A DNA stretch of 64,000 nucleotides, taken from Winogradskyella sp. J14-2. Lineage in GTDB: Bacteria; Bacteroidota; Bacteroidia; Flavobacteriales; Flavobacteriaceae. A program made the position numbers and the translations under genes. The notes beneath the pieces were generated by a model, which worked only from the letters and a program-made list of their open reading frames with translations, was not told the DNA's origin and made no database searches. Below are positions 26,006 through 35,187 of this stretch, piece after piece. The DNA is taken from the NCBI RefSeq assembly GCF_001971725.1, contig NZ_CP019388.1:2418001-2482000 (forward strand), read 5' to 3'. Each line of letters begins with the position of its first letter. Within the stretch, counting starts at the first letter, position 1.

Positions 26006-26900
26006 TCCTTGTAATGACCACTTTATTATTTTCAATAGTATAGGTCAGACCAAGAGGTTTGGCGATAGATTTTAGGGCCTTATCCAGATTACCATGTTCA
26101 AAAGCTCCTGTAAAATTAGCATTGAAATTAGTAGGATATTGAACGTTAATATCAAAATGTGTTTCGAGTTCTTTGACTACTTTGGTTAGGTCGGCATTTT
26201 CAAAAACACTCATGTTTTTTAGCCAATAAGGTTCTGTTACAGCAATTTTTGACTTTAAGCCTTTACTTTGCGCTAGACGGAACTCTGTTCCTGCAGCTAG
26301 CTTAACATTTTTGTCATTGTATGTAACCTGCACAAGACCCTCGTAGCAGGTGACTTTAAAAATATTGTCTCGCGAGATGACATTAAATTCCGTTCCTAGA
26401 ACGCTCACTGTACCATTAGAAGTATTAACATCAAAACGACGCCCTTTCTCAACATCAAAAAAGGCTTCGCCATTGAGCTGTAAAACTCTATTTTTATTCC
26501 AATTATTCTCGTTAAAAGCCAATACTGATAATTCATTTAGCTCTACAATTGAGTTGTCTGGCAGCGTTACTGTTGTACTCTCGTTAGCCAAAGTTTTTAT
26601 TTCCGTTTCTTGACTAAAGAAAAATGTAAAATATAGACCTAGTGCAACAATAACCACACTTGCTACTTTTATAAATGGATTGAACCAATCAATTTTTCTA
26701 ACGGGAGTTTTGTGTTTTTTGTAGCGTTGGTTAAAACTATTAAAATCACTTATTTCTGAGTGGTTTGAAGCTTTAAAATGCTTAGCATAGTCTACAATAT
26801 AAGTGCTAAAATCAGCGTCATCTAGTTGCTGAAAGGCTTCTTTTTCAGCCGTAGAGAGCTCATTTTTTAACCATTTTTTTATTAATTCATCCTTCGTCAT
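25998..26900 (-). CDS. FecR-family anti-sigma factor
   Basis: The product is 300 residues. An N-terminal cytoplasmic segment (KWLKNELSTAEKEAFQQL) binds the sigma factor. A single membrane span (FIKVASVVIVALGLYFTFFF, about residues 75-95) follows. The periplasmic part has the FecR domain (TLPDNSIVELNELSVLAFNENNW, FFDVEKGRRFDVNTSNGTVSVLGTEFNV) and a C-terminal DUF4974-type STN-like domain (ENADLTKVVKELETHFDINVQY, KALKSIAKPLGLTYTIENN). It relays the state of the TonB receptor to the ECF sigma factor. The gene lies between those two partners in the order sigma, FecR, receptor. Confidence 0.93.
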   Translation of the reverse strand: MTKDELIKKWLKNELSTAEKEAFQQLDDADFSTYIVDYAKHFKASNHSEISDFNSFNQRYKKHKTPVRKIDWFNPFIKVASVVIVALGLYFTFFFSQETEIKTLANESTTVTLPDNSIVELNELSVLAFNENNWNKNRVLQLNGEAFFDVEKGRRFDVNTSNGTVSVLGTEFNVISRDNIFKVTCYEGLVQVTYNDKNVKLAAGTEFRLAQSKGLKSKIAVTEPYWLKNMSVFENADLTKVVKELETHFDINVQYPTNFNANFTGAFEHGNLDKALKSIAKPLGLTYTIENNKVVITRNE

Positions 26901-26947
26901 AAGATGTTCTATTTATTATATAACAACCTTCTATGTGTTTCTCCCGA

Positions 26948-27472
26948 TTATTTTTTTCTAAAGGCTTCAAGTTTGTCTTTCAGAATATTAAAAGCACTAT
27001 AAATTCTATACTCTACAACCTTTTGAGTAATATTTAGCATTTGAGCAATTTCTTTATGGGTTTTACCTTCTACCTTACTTAATAAAAAAGCAACACGTTG
27101 TTCTTCTGTTAGTGACTCTAAAACATTTTTGTACTGCTCTGCAAATTGTTCTTTTTCTAAAATAAATTCTGGAGTTTCATAAGTATAATTTTTAGAACTT
27201 TCTCGTTGGTGTTTTAGAACCACTTTTTGGTATTTTAGTTCATTAAGGACCAAGTTATTTGCAACGGTGAATAAAAAAGATTTTGCCTTAGAAAGACTTA
27301 CTGTTTTACAGTTATCCCATAGCTTTATAAAGGCTTCTTGAGCTTTATCATCTACATTAATTTTAGAACCAAATTTGTAATATAAAAAGTTGTGTAAATC
27401 TTGCCCTAAACTCTTATATATACGTTCAAAAACGGTTTCCTCGCAAATATCTTCAGGTATATTTTTACGCAC
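26948..27472 (-). CDS. ECF RNA polymerase sigma factor (FecI-like, sigma-70 family)
   Basis: The product is 174 residues. Region 2 (DLHNFLYYKFGSKINVDDKAQEAFIKLWDN) binds the -10 element and core polymerase. Region 4 (LTEEQRVAFLLSKVEGKTHKEIAQMLNITQKVVEYRIYSAF) is the -35 binding helix-turn-helix. The start is GTG at 27472; an ATG five bases upstream is out of frame, and no other in-frame start is near. Cotranscription with FecR (47-base gap) is likely. Targets are probably the receptor gene and perhaps the two acidic lipoprotein genes that diverge from this gene. Confidence 0.92.
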   Translation of the reverse strand: MRKNIPEDICEETVFERIYKSLGQDLHNFLYYKFGSKINVDDKAQEAFIKLWDNCKTVSLSKAKSFLFTVANNLVLNELKYQKVVLKHQRESSKNYTYETPEFILEKEQFAEQYKNVLESLTEEQRVAFLLSKVEGKTHKEIAQMLNITQKVVEYRIYSAFNILKDKLEAFRKK

Positions 27473-27728
27473 GTCATCTATTTTAATCTAAAAATAGTAT
27501 ATTTTTTTTGAGGTATATATAAATGTAAAATAGCTTAAGTTGTTTCTGTTAAAAAAAATTCACTTTAAGAAAGTATAGATAATAGCTTGTAAAACCTAGA
27601 TACAAGCGCATTTAACGATACAGCAGAAAAGAAAAACTAATTTTTTTTCAGGAGAATTAGAAATCTAGTTGTTATATAAATAAACCGTGAAAGATTTTCA
27701 CCATGAATAATAATTAAAACTAATAACG

Positions 27729-28823
27729 ATGAAAGCGCAACTAAAACTAATTTATTTTTTAACAAGCATGGTCTTCTTATTAACAACAGCATCGTGCAGA
27801 ACGGAAGAAGACCTGAGTATTGACCCACCAGTAGAAGAAACATTACAGCCCAATTCACAAACAGCCATATTAATGAAAAATGTTGTAACCAATGATGGGT
27901 CTTCAGACAATATTATTGATAACGCAAGTTGTCTCAGTATAGAGTTTCCGGTAACAGTAACAGTAAATGGTACAACACTTCAAATAGATGATGAAGATGA
28001 TTTGGATGATATTGAAGCTATTTTCGATGAGTTTGACGACGACGATGACTCTATTGTAATCTCTTACCCAATAACAATCGTACTTTCAGATTTTACAACA
28101 GTAGAAATTAATTCTGATGATGAATTAGAGGACTTTGTTGAAGATTGTTTTGAGGATAATTTTGACGACGATGATATTGAGTGTATAGATTTTCAATACC
28201 CAATTACGGCATCTGCTTTTAATGAAAACAACGAACAGATTCTTTCTTTTACCATTAACAATGATTTTGAGATGTACAATTTTATTGATGATCTAGAAGA
28301 TTATGCTGCCGTTACCATAGATTTCCCTATTACCGTGATATTAGCAGACGGAACAACACAAATCGTAAATAATATTCAAGAATTAGCTATGGTTATTGAT
28401 GATGCAGATGATTCTTGTGATGAGGACGATGACAATGATTACAATGATGACGATTGTGATAATTGTACCACGGATTTAGTTACAGATTTTATAACCCAAT
28501 GTGCCGATTGGTACATCGACGAATTAGAAAGAAATGATAACGACTTAGAAGATAATTACGAAGACTATTTCTTTACTTTTAATACAGATAGCACCCTCGT
28601 TGTAACTTGGGATAGTGGATCACAGACCCAAAGTGGCACGTGGAGTGCAACAGGCTCTGGTAACAATATTATTTTTGAGATTGATATCCCAGGATTTAAT
28701 GACATTAATGATGCTTGGATTCTTCATGAAATTGAAAACGACGACGACGATAATGAGCTAGAGTTTGAACTTAGGACTGGGGATGACGACGAGTTAGAAT
28801 TTAAAAATGACAACTGTATTTAA
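27729..28823 (+). CDS. highly acidic lipoprotein with four internal repeats and a C-terminal lipocalin-like domain
   Basis: The product is 364 residues. The lipoprotein signal ends in LTTASC (Cys 23), with RTEED after it. Residues 68-230 are four repeats of about 42 residues, each starting with a strand of the type IEFPVTV, ISYPITI, FQYPITA or IDFPITV, then a hairpin, then an Asp/Glu-rich helix such as DDLDDIEAIFDEF. Poly-Asp runs separate them. Residues 255-364 form a beta-rich domain with YFFTFNTDSTLVV and SQTQSGTWSATG, like the next gene's protein. The acidic repeats could bind calcium or other cations. I recognise no functional family. It starts 257 bases from the divergent ECF sigma gene, which suggests a link to that signalling system. 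Confidence 0.8.
   Translation: MKAQLKLIYFLTSMVFLLTTASCRTEEDLSIDPPVEETLQPNSQTAILMKNVVTNDGSSDNIIDNASCLSIEFPVTVTVNGTTLQIDDEDDLDDIEAIFDEFDDDDDSIVISYPITIVLSDFTTVEINSDDELEDFVEDCFEDNFDDDDIECIDFQYPITASAFNENNEQILSFTINNDFEMYNFIDDLEDYAAVTIDFPITVILADGTTQIVNNIQELAMVIDDADDSCDEDDDNDYNDDDCDNCTTDLVTDFITQCADWYIDELERNDNDLEDNYEDYFFTFNTDSTLVVTWDSGSQTQSGTWSATGSGNNIIFEIDIPGFNDINDAWILHEIENDDDDNELEFELRTGDDDELEFKNDNCI
27930..28418 (+). repeat. four tandem FPVTV/YPITI protein repeats
   Basis: The coding sequence for residues 68-230 of the acidic lipoprotein contains four diverged copies of a unit of about 42 codons. Conserved positions are aromatic-Pro-Val/Ile-Thr, a Thr-Thr or comparable turn, and an acidic helix. 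Confidence 0.7.
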
Positions 28824-28848
28824 TTAAATATAACTAAAACAACATATT

Positions 28849-29328
28849 ATGAAAAATATTTTTAATCTTGGATTCATTGTAATGCTCAGTCTTACGCTCT
28901 TATCTAGTATGTGCTCAAGTGACGACGATGACGGAACACCTACCAATAGCCAGCAAATTGCAGCAATAGAAGATGACATGCAGTCTGGAACATGGACAAT
29001 TACAAACTTTGTAGACTCTGGGCAGAATGAAACATCAGATTTTAATGGTTACGGTTTTACCTTTAACGCTAATGGCTCTTTAGTAGCAACAAATGGTACA
29101 AATACAATTACTGGCACATGGTCTGTAGCTGATGATGATAGTAGTGATGACGACAGCAGTAGTAGCGACATAGATTTCAACATCTTTTTCCCTGTACCAG
29201 AAACCAGTGATTTTGAAGATTTAAATGACGACTGGGATGTTGTAACAGCAACTTCTACAAGAATTGAATTAATAGATATAAGTGGTGGAAATGGAGACAC
29301 AGATTTACTGACTTTTGAGAAAAACTAA
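28849..29328 (+). CDS. small acidic lipoprotein with lipocalin-like domain
   Basis: The product is 159 residues. The signal MLSLTLLSSMC places the lipid Cys near residue 22, followed by SSDDDDG, an acidic stretch often linked to surface export of Bacteroidota lipoproteins. The rest resembles a small lipocalin-type barrel: SGTWTITNFVDSGQ, FNGYGFTFNANGSLVA, ITGTWSVADD, and a final RIELIDISGGN...LLTFEKN. This matches the C-terminal domain of the neighbouring larger lipoprotein (F-T-F-N-x-x-G/S-x-L and the GTWS motif). The gap to that gene is 25 bases, so they form an operon, ended by a clear terminator. Confidence 0.78.
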   Translation: MKNIFNLGFIVMLSLTLLSSMCSSDDDDGTPTNSQQIAAIEDDMQSGTWTITNFVDSGQNETSDFNGYGFTFNANGSLVATNGTNTITGTWSVADDDSSDDDSSSSDIDFNIFFPVPETSDFEDLNDDWDVVTATSTRIELIDISGGNGDTDLLTFEKN

Positions 29329-29372
29329 GTTTTAAAAAAACAATTAATCCCTTAATTGTTGATTAACAGCAG

Positions 29373-29406
29373 ACCAACCATGAATCTCGTGGTTGGTTTT
29401 TTAATT
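29373..29406 (+). terminator. intrinsic terminator after the acidic lipoprotein pair
   Basis: ACCAACCA pairs with TGGTTGGT around a 9-base loop and is followed by TTTTTTAATTTT. Confidence 0.8.
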
Positions 29407-29665
29407 TTATTGAAGTTAGACGCCAACGTCAGAGTTTACCTATTAGTCTTTTATGGTTGATTTTAAACTTTTAATCGATAATTAGACTGTAGATCATTTT
29501 AGAACATAATTTTTTACTATTTTATAGCTAGAAAGAGTATTATCATAAAAACTTCTACACTTTAGAAATATGGTAGCTTGCTCTTGTCCTCAATTTTCTG
29601 CATGTTGTTCTTTGGCGCTCTGTAGGTTGTTATGGTTAATGTAATCAGCCAAACATTGTTATGTT
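29407..29665. other. intergenic region ahead of the T9SS protein gene
   Basis: Apart from the terminator at its left edge I see no gene, tRNA or exact promoter consensus in this stretch. An AT-rich region around 29500-29540 is the most likely promoter area. Confidence 0.4.
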
Positions 29666-31921
29666 ATGAAATTAGGTCTTATCTATTGGTTTTTACCAGT
29701 GTTTTTATCAATCTTATGTAATAATTACTATCCTATTGACACTACACCAGAGCTTAGTTATGACGCCACAAGATGCAGAGCTGCAGGGTCAGACATTTAT
29801 AGAGGCTTTGTGCCTCAAGGGCAATTACGCTTGTCTTTATATGAAGACAGTGCCTTGGCAAACAGCGCATCTCCGTCAGATGGTTTCTTAATTTTTTTTG
29901 ATTCCGAGGGCAACAATGATATAGATATATATGACGCTCTTGATATCCCCAATTTAGACGAGAATTTTTCAACTAATAATAACGGTTTATTATTTAGTAT
30001 TGAGAGTAGGGCGACACCTTTAGACGAAGAAGAAATTCAATTAGAGGTCAACACCTATAGAAATTCTAATTACACAATAGTAGCAGAGGGTATTTCCATG
30101 CAATGTGCAACGGCTTTTTTACTAGATACTTATTTAAACATATCTACCGAAATCCCTCAAAGTGGATCGGTTAATTACAGCTATTCCATAAATTTGGGCG
30201 TACCTGCTTCTTTGGCAAACGATCGTTTTAAGTTAGTATTTTCTGCAAATCCTTTACAACTTATCTGGGATGGCTCAGTGTCTAACAATTGGAATGATCC
30301 ATATAATTGGATACCAAATCAAGTGCCTGGACCATGTTCAGAAGTGACTCTTTTAGATGCAGAACAATCGCCTTTAATATCAGGCGATATTATTATTTCA
30401 GCATTAAGCATTTATGGTGGACAAAATTTAACAGTGCCCAATGGTACTAGTCTCAGTATAATAGGGGATTTAAACATGTATTCTGAGTCAGACTCCTATT
30501 CTGGTATAATAGTAAAAGGTACTATTGCTGTACAAGGAACAACTAAATACCATAGGTACACAAATTCAGAATTAAATAATAGAGATTTAATTTCACCTCC
30601 TCTATCTGGTCAGAGTTGGTTTTCTTTTTTAACCGAAGACAATAATCATAACTCAGAGATACTATTTAATAATGGTGCTTTACCACCAAATACCGTCTAT
30701 TTGTTTGGCCCTTTTGAAAAAGGTAATGTAGACGACTACGTGGTTTATAACCACAATGTAACAGAAACCTTATTCTCTAGTCGTGGTTACAGGGTTGCAA
30801 CCAATACTCCCGCATTACAAGGTAATGGTGAAGCTTTAGTTTTTACAGGATCTATTTTAACAGAACCTATTAATGTAACTATTGAGAATGATTTTACAGG
30901 CGATTTTCCGCAATGGAATCTTATTGGTAATCCCTATGCCTCTTATATAGATATAGATGCTTTTTTAAACCACGTAGGGTCTGTTTCGGGAGTGACTAAT
31001 CTTAGTTTGTTAGATGAGAGCACTGCTGCCATCTATGGTTACGACGCAAATGACGCAGACCAATCAGGGAGTAATTGGACTATTGCAAATTTACTTGAAG
31101 GGCCAGCGCTGATTGCACCAGGCCAAGGTTTTTTTGTGTCATCAAAACTACCGTCAGCAACCTTAGAGTTTACTCCTAACATGCAGGTTGAAGGTAATTC
31201 TGATGATTTTATTGTTGGTAGAACATTGGGTAACAACGATTTTATAAAATTAAGGCTAAGTACCATTGCTCATAGTTGCTTTACATCACTTTACTTCCAT
31301 GACAGTGCAAGTTTGGGTTTAGATGTAGGATATGATGCGTCTATTTTTGGTGGAGTTTTGTCTGATTTAGCATTATATTCCCATTTGATAGAGGATAATG
31401 AAGGTAGGCCAATGGCAATACAAGCCGTTAATTCAGAAGATATTTCAAATGTTATTATCCCTTTAGGAGTAACTGCTAGTAAAGACCTAGAATTAAGGTT
31501 TAGTATTGATGACTTTTCTGTGTCTGATACAGTTAATGTATACCTTGAGGATGTAGTAACCAACACAATGACATTACTAAATAATACAGATTATGTATTG
31601 TTACCTCAAATTAACATTTCGGGTACTGGGCGCTTCTTCTTAAGAATTACAGAAAGTGTGTTATCAAGCAGTCCAAGTAATTTAGGCACTTTAAGTATTT
31701 TTTTAAATAGTAGTACTAATGAATTAGTGATAAAGGGTCTAATACAAGAAAAAACCAAATTAACAATATATGACCTTCAAGGTAGATTAATACAATCTTT
31801 AAAGCTTAACTTGTATGCAACAAAGAATCTTATAAATCTCTCATCGCTTAGTAAAGGCGTTTATGTTGTAGAGTTTAGCAGCAAAACAAAGGTAAGATCA
31901 AAGAAAGTTGTTATTAACTAA
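29666..31921 (+). CDS. large secreted protein with T9SS type A sorting domain
   Basis: The product is 751 residues. A signal peptide (MKLGLIYWFLPVFLSILC) is followed by a beta-rich region of unknown type (about 30-210). Next is a segment beginning LIWDGSVSNNWNDPYNW, a motif common in flavobacterial cell-surface adhesion-like proteins, and a series of beta strands with PQWNLIGNPYASYIDIDAF. The last 80 residues (LTIYDLQGRLIQSLKLN...LSKGVYVVEFSSKTKVRSKKVVIN) are a type A sorting domain for the type IX secretion system, which exports the protein across the outer membrane and may anchor it at the surface. No catalytic motif is visible. Confidence 0.85.
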   Translation: MKLGLIYWFLPVFLSILCNNYYPIDTTPELSYDATRCRAAGSDIYRGFVPQGQLRLSLYEDSALANSASPSDGFLIFFDSEGNNDIDIYDALDIPNLDENFSTNNNGLLFSIESRATPLDEEEIQLEVNTYRNSNYTIVAEGISMQCATAFLLDTYLNISTEIPQSGSVNYSYSINLGVPASLANDRFKLVFSANPLQLIWDGSVSNNWNDPYNWIPNQVPGPCSEVTLLDAEQSPLISGDIIISALSIYGGQNLTVPNGTSLSIIGDLNMYSESDSYSGIIVKGTIAVQGTTKYHRYTNSELNNRDLISPPLSGQSWFSFLTEDNNHNSEILFNNGALPPNTVYLFGPFEKGNVDDYVVYNHNVTETLFSSRGYRVATNTPALQGNGEALVFTGSILTEPINVTIENDFTGDFPQWNLIGNPYASYIDIDAFLNHVGSVSGVTNLSLLDESTAAIYGYDANDADQSGSNWTIANLLEGPALIAPGQGFFVSSKLPSATLEFTPNMQVEGNSDDFIVGRTLGNNDFIKLRLSTIAHSCFTSLYFHDSASLGLDVGYDASIFGGVLSDLALYSHLIEDNEGRPMAIQAVNSEDISNVIIPLGVTASKDLELRFSIDDFSVSDTVNVYLEDVVTNTMTLLNNTDYVLLPQINISGTGRFFLRITESVLSSSPSNLGTLSIFLNSSTNELVIKGLIQEKTKLTIYDLQGRLIQSLKLNLYATKNLINLSSLSKGVYVVEFSSKTKVRSKKVVIN

Positions 31922-32102
31922 GTCATTATTTAAATCTAATATTTGGCTTTATTCTTTAATTTTCATTCAAGCATCTCTTAGAACTTACTTTTAATACCTC
32001 TACATGATTCTCAAAATCCTTTTATTTACTTATATTAGTACCTTAACATTGATGTTGTGTTGAGTTTTTTTGATATGCAGCATGATTATTGATAATACAA
32101 TA

Positions 32103-34901
32103 ATGTTTACCAGAAAAGTCCTCTTACTTGTTTTTATAATATCACCCATTATTTATGGTCAAGAGATACCTCCGATACAAATTTTTACTACCCAAGATTA
32201 CAACGCGGAAGATCAGAATTGGGATATTTCTCAAGGTAGTGATGGTGTAATTTATTTTGCAAATAATAAGGGTTTGCTCAGGTATAACGGCGCAAGATGG
32301 GAGCTGTTTCCCACCCCAAACCAGTCTATTTTGAGATCTGTTAATATTATCAATTCTAAAATCTACACTGGGAGTTATATGGATTTTGGTTATTGGGAAA
32401 AAGATAGTTACGGAGGGCTCACATATACATCTTTAACAAATAGCCACGGCATACAACCGAAAGAAGATGAGCAATTTTGGGATATTATTGAGGTAGATGG
32501 TTATATATTATTTCAATCATTAGACAGAATATACATATACAATATTAAAACCAAAGATTTTAAAATTATTGACTCTAAAGAGCGAATAAATAAAATTTTT
32601 AAAGTAGGTGAATCAATATACTTTCAAAAAAAGGGTAAGGGTATTTACGAAATTATAAATGGGGAGGAAAAACGTTTTCTCGCATCAGAAAGGTTTTTAA
32701 ACAATGAAATTGTTAACATATATAAAGTAGGTGAAGGTTTATTGTTGGTAACTAAAGAAAATGGTGTTTACCACTACAAAGACAATGAGGTTTTTGCATG
32801 GAAAAATAAGGGAAATGATGTAATTAAGAATTTGAGTGTCTACAGCAGTATTCAGCTCAATGACGGAAGTTTTATTTTTGGTACTATTTCAGAGGGTATC
32901 TTGCACATGGATGCCACTGGCAGAAGAATTTTAAAAATAAATCAGTCTGGAGGATTAAGTAATAATACGGTTTTATCTGCTCTAGAAGATAGTCAAGGTA
33001 ATTTGTGGTTGGGGCTAGATAATGGTATTAATTGTGTAAATCTTAATTCGCCATACAGGGTTTATAAGGATAAACAAGGTATTTTAGGAACAATCTACAC
33101 GTCTATTAAAGTTGGTGATATAATGTATTTAGGAACCAACCAAGGTCTTTTTTATAAAGATTTAAACAACGATTCCAGATTTAGTTTTGTTAAAAAGACT
33201 AAAGGACAAGTCTGGAGTTTAAAATATATAAAGGGCACACTGTTTTGTGGGCACGATAAAGGCACCTTTGTTATAGAAAATAATGAAGCAGAACTTCTAA
33301 ATGGTGAAATAGGATCCTGGGTTTTAAATGAGATCAAAGACAAGCCCAATTTAATTTTACAAGGTGGTTATGAAGGATTAAGTGTTTTAGAGTTTAAAAA
33401 TGGAACATGGTCATTTAAAAATAAAATCAGTGGTTTTGATATGTCTTCTCGTTACATAGAGTTTGTTAGTCCAGATGAGCTAATAATAAATCATGAGTAT
33501 AAAGGTGTTTATAAAGTCATATTAGATTCTAATTATAGTAAGGTTTTAGACTTTAAAAAACTAGATATAGAAGAAGGTCCAAAATCCAGTATTACGAGCT
33601 ATCAGGGCCAAATACTCTATTGTAATAAGAACGGTATTTATAAATATAACGAACAAACAACAGCGTTTACAAAGAATAATGAATTGAGCGAGCTTATAGA
33701 GGGCGAGAATTATCTTTCGGGCAAATTAGTTTACGAAAAAAGCAATAATAGATTATGGCTATTTAATAAAAACAGCATCCTTTACATAGAGCCAGGAACA
33801 CTCTCAGAGAAACCTAAGGTTAATAACCTTCCTATTTCTCACGAGCTTAGAAATAGCAAAGTCGGGTACGAAAACATACTAAATATAGAAAAGGATAAGT
33901 ATTTAATAGGAGCCAATGATGGTTATCTGGTAGTTAACTTAAGAAAACTCAACTTAGACTCAAAAAAAGTTGCAATAAACAGTATTTCTTTCAGTTCTTT
34001 ACATAATGAGTCCGTTAATTTAGACGTCAATCAACCTGCAGCATTAGAGAACAAAAACAACAGTATCCTCTTTAAATACAATGTAACAGATTTTAATAAG
34101 TTCTCAAATACTAAATACAAATATAGACTTGTTGGTATATATGATTATTGGAGTCAGTGGTCTACAAAATCAGAAGTTCATTTTGAAAATCTACCACACG
34201 GAGACTATACTTTTGAAGTAAAAGCACAACTTGGCGGAATAGAGTCTAGCAATACAGCGGCTTACAGTTTTATTATTGAGAAACCTTGGTATTTAAAGCC
34301 TATGGCAATTGCTACCTATATTGTTTTTGCATTATTACTTCTTTTTCTAATTCAATACTTTAATAGTAGATATTATAAGAGGCAAAAACAAAAACTATTA
34401 GAAAAGAAACAGAGAGAATTAGAACTAGAACAATTAGAAAACCAAAGACAACTCATACAGTTTAAAAATCAGAATTTACAATTAGATATTGAGAATAAAA
34501 ATAGAGAACTGGGTACTGCAACGATGAATTTAGTAAAGCGAAATGAGCTATTAAACAACATAAAAGAAGAACTCTCTAAAAGCAAGTCACTAAACGATGT
34601 AAAAAACGTAATAAAACTAATTAACACTAATCTCAATAATACAAGTGACTGGAAATTGTTTGAAGAAGCTTTCAATAACGTCGATAAAGACTTTATGAAA
34701 AAAATAAAATCACTACATCCATCAATAACACCAAACGATTTAAGATTATGTGCCTATTTAAGGCTAAACCTCTCATCTAAAGAAATAGCACCCTTGTTAA
34801 ACATCTCTCATAAAAGCGTAGAGGTTAAACGATATCGTTTGCGTAAAAAAATAGGATTGGACCACGAGCAAAGTCTTACAGACTATATTTTAGACTTATA
34901 A
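32103..34901 (+). CDS. membrane-spanning transcription regulator: propeller, Y_Y_Y and LuxR-type HTH
   Basis: The product is 932 residues from the ATG at 32103, chosen because MFTRKVLLLVFIISPIIYGQ is a signal peptide. The periplasmic part has propeller units (GLLRYNGARWELF, GNLWLGLDNGINCVN), then a Y_Y_Y domain (YKYRLVGIYDYWSQWS, LPHGDYTFEVKA). A membrane span (AIATYIVFALLLLFLIQYF) leads to a long coiled coil (about residues 755-830) and a C-terminal helix-turn-helix (LRLCAYLRLNLSSKEIAPLLNISHKSVEVKRYRLRKKI) of LuxR/GerE type. No kinase or receiver domain is present, so ligand binding may be passed straight to DNA binding. It is the first gene of the beta-glucan locus and probably controls the operon starting at 35188. 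Confidence 0.9.
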   Translation: MFTRKVLLLVFIISPIIYGQEIPPIQIFTTQDYNAEDQNWDISQGSDGVIYFANNKGLLRYNGARWELFPTPNQSILRSVNIINSKIYTGSYMDFGYWEKDSYGGLTYTSLTNSHGIQPKEDEQFWDIIEVDGYILFQSLDRIYIYNIKTKDFKIIDSKERINKIFKVGESIYFQKKGKGIYEIINGEEKRFLASERFLNNEIVNIYKVGEGLLLVTKENGVYHYKDNEVFAWKNKGNDVIKNLSVYSSIQLNDGSFIFGTISEGILHMDATGRRILKINQSGGLSNNTVLSALEDSQGNLWLGLDNGINCVNLNSPYRVYKDKQGILGTIYTSIKVGDIMYLGTNQGLFYKDLNNDSRFSFVKKTKGQVWSLKYIKGTLFCGHDKGTFVIENNEAELLNGEIGSWVLNEIKDKPNLILQGGYEGLSVLEFKNGTWSFKNKISGFDMSSRYIEFVSPDELIINHEYKGVYKVILDSNYSKVLDFKKLDIEEGPKSSITSYQGQILYCNKNGIYKYNEQTTAFTKNNELSELIEGENYLSGKLVYEKSNNRLWLFNKNSILYIEPGTLSEKPKVNNLPISHELRNSKVGYENILNIEKDKYLIGANDGYLVVNLRKLNLDSKKVAINSISFSSLHNESVNLDVNQPAALENKNNSILFKYNVTDFNKFSNTKYKYRLVGIYDYWSQWSTKSEVHFENLPHGDYTFEVKAQLGGIESSNTAAYSFIIEKPWYLKPMAIATYIVFALLLLFLIQYFNSRYYKRQKQKLLEKKQRELELEQLENQRQLIQFKNQNLQLDIENKNRELGTATMNLVKRNELLNNIKEELSKSKSLNDVKNVIKLINTNLNNTSDWKLFEEAFNNVDKDFMKKIKSLHPSITPNDLRLCAYLRLNLSSKEIAPLLNISHKSVEVKRYRLRKKIGLDHEQSLTDYILDL

Positions 34902-34957
34902 AGAGACGAAACCTCTTGTTTTAACCTATACATTACCTATACATTCAATAATTTTTA

Positions 34958-34995
34958 AACCACAAGTAGTGGTTGTAGTAATTTTACACAACCAC
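34958..34995. promoter_or_regulatory. cluster of inverted AACCAC/GTGGTT half-sites upstream of the glucan operon
   Basis: AACCACAA (34958-34965), GTGGTTGT (34969-34976) and ACAACCAC (34988-34995) are mutual inverted copies. An isolated AACCACAA also occurs at 50566-50573, ahead of the other gene that shares the motif at 35061. They may be operator half-sites for the regulator at 32103 or the LacI protein at 52349; a terminator of the regulator gene is the alternative. Confidence 0.4.
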
Positions 34996-35060
34996 TGAAA
35001 ACACCTTATTTGATTGTGTTTTAACATCATATTCTCATTTTTTTATACTGTTTAATAAAA

Positions 35061-35075
35061 TGTATGTTTTTTGTA
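35061..35075 (+). promoter_or_regulatory. shared 15-base promoter/operator motif, copy 1
   Basis: TGTATGTTTTTTGTA lies 112 bases before the ATG at 35188. The identical 15-mer lies 110 bases before the ATG at 50751. The matching distance suggests a promoter core or activator site, with a 5' untranslated leader of about 100 bases. Confidence 0.5.
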
Positions 35076-35187
35076 TAGCCTTTTTTTGAGATTTTCGCAA
35101 ATTTTTATTATAAGTTGCAGATACTATTCAACTAGGATATTGTTTAACTGTCTTTTTCAGAACAATCCTTTAATATTAAGGTTAACT

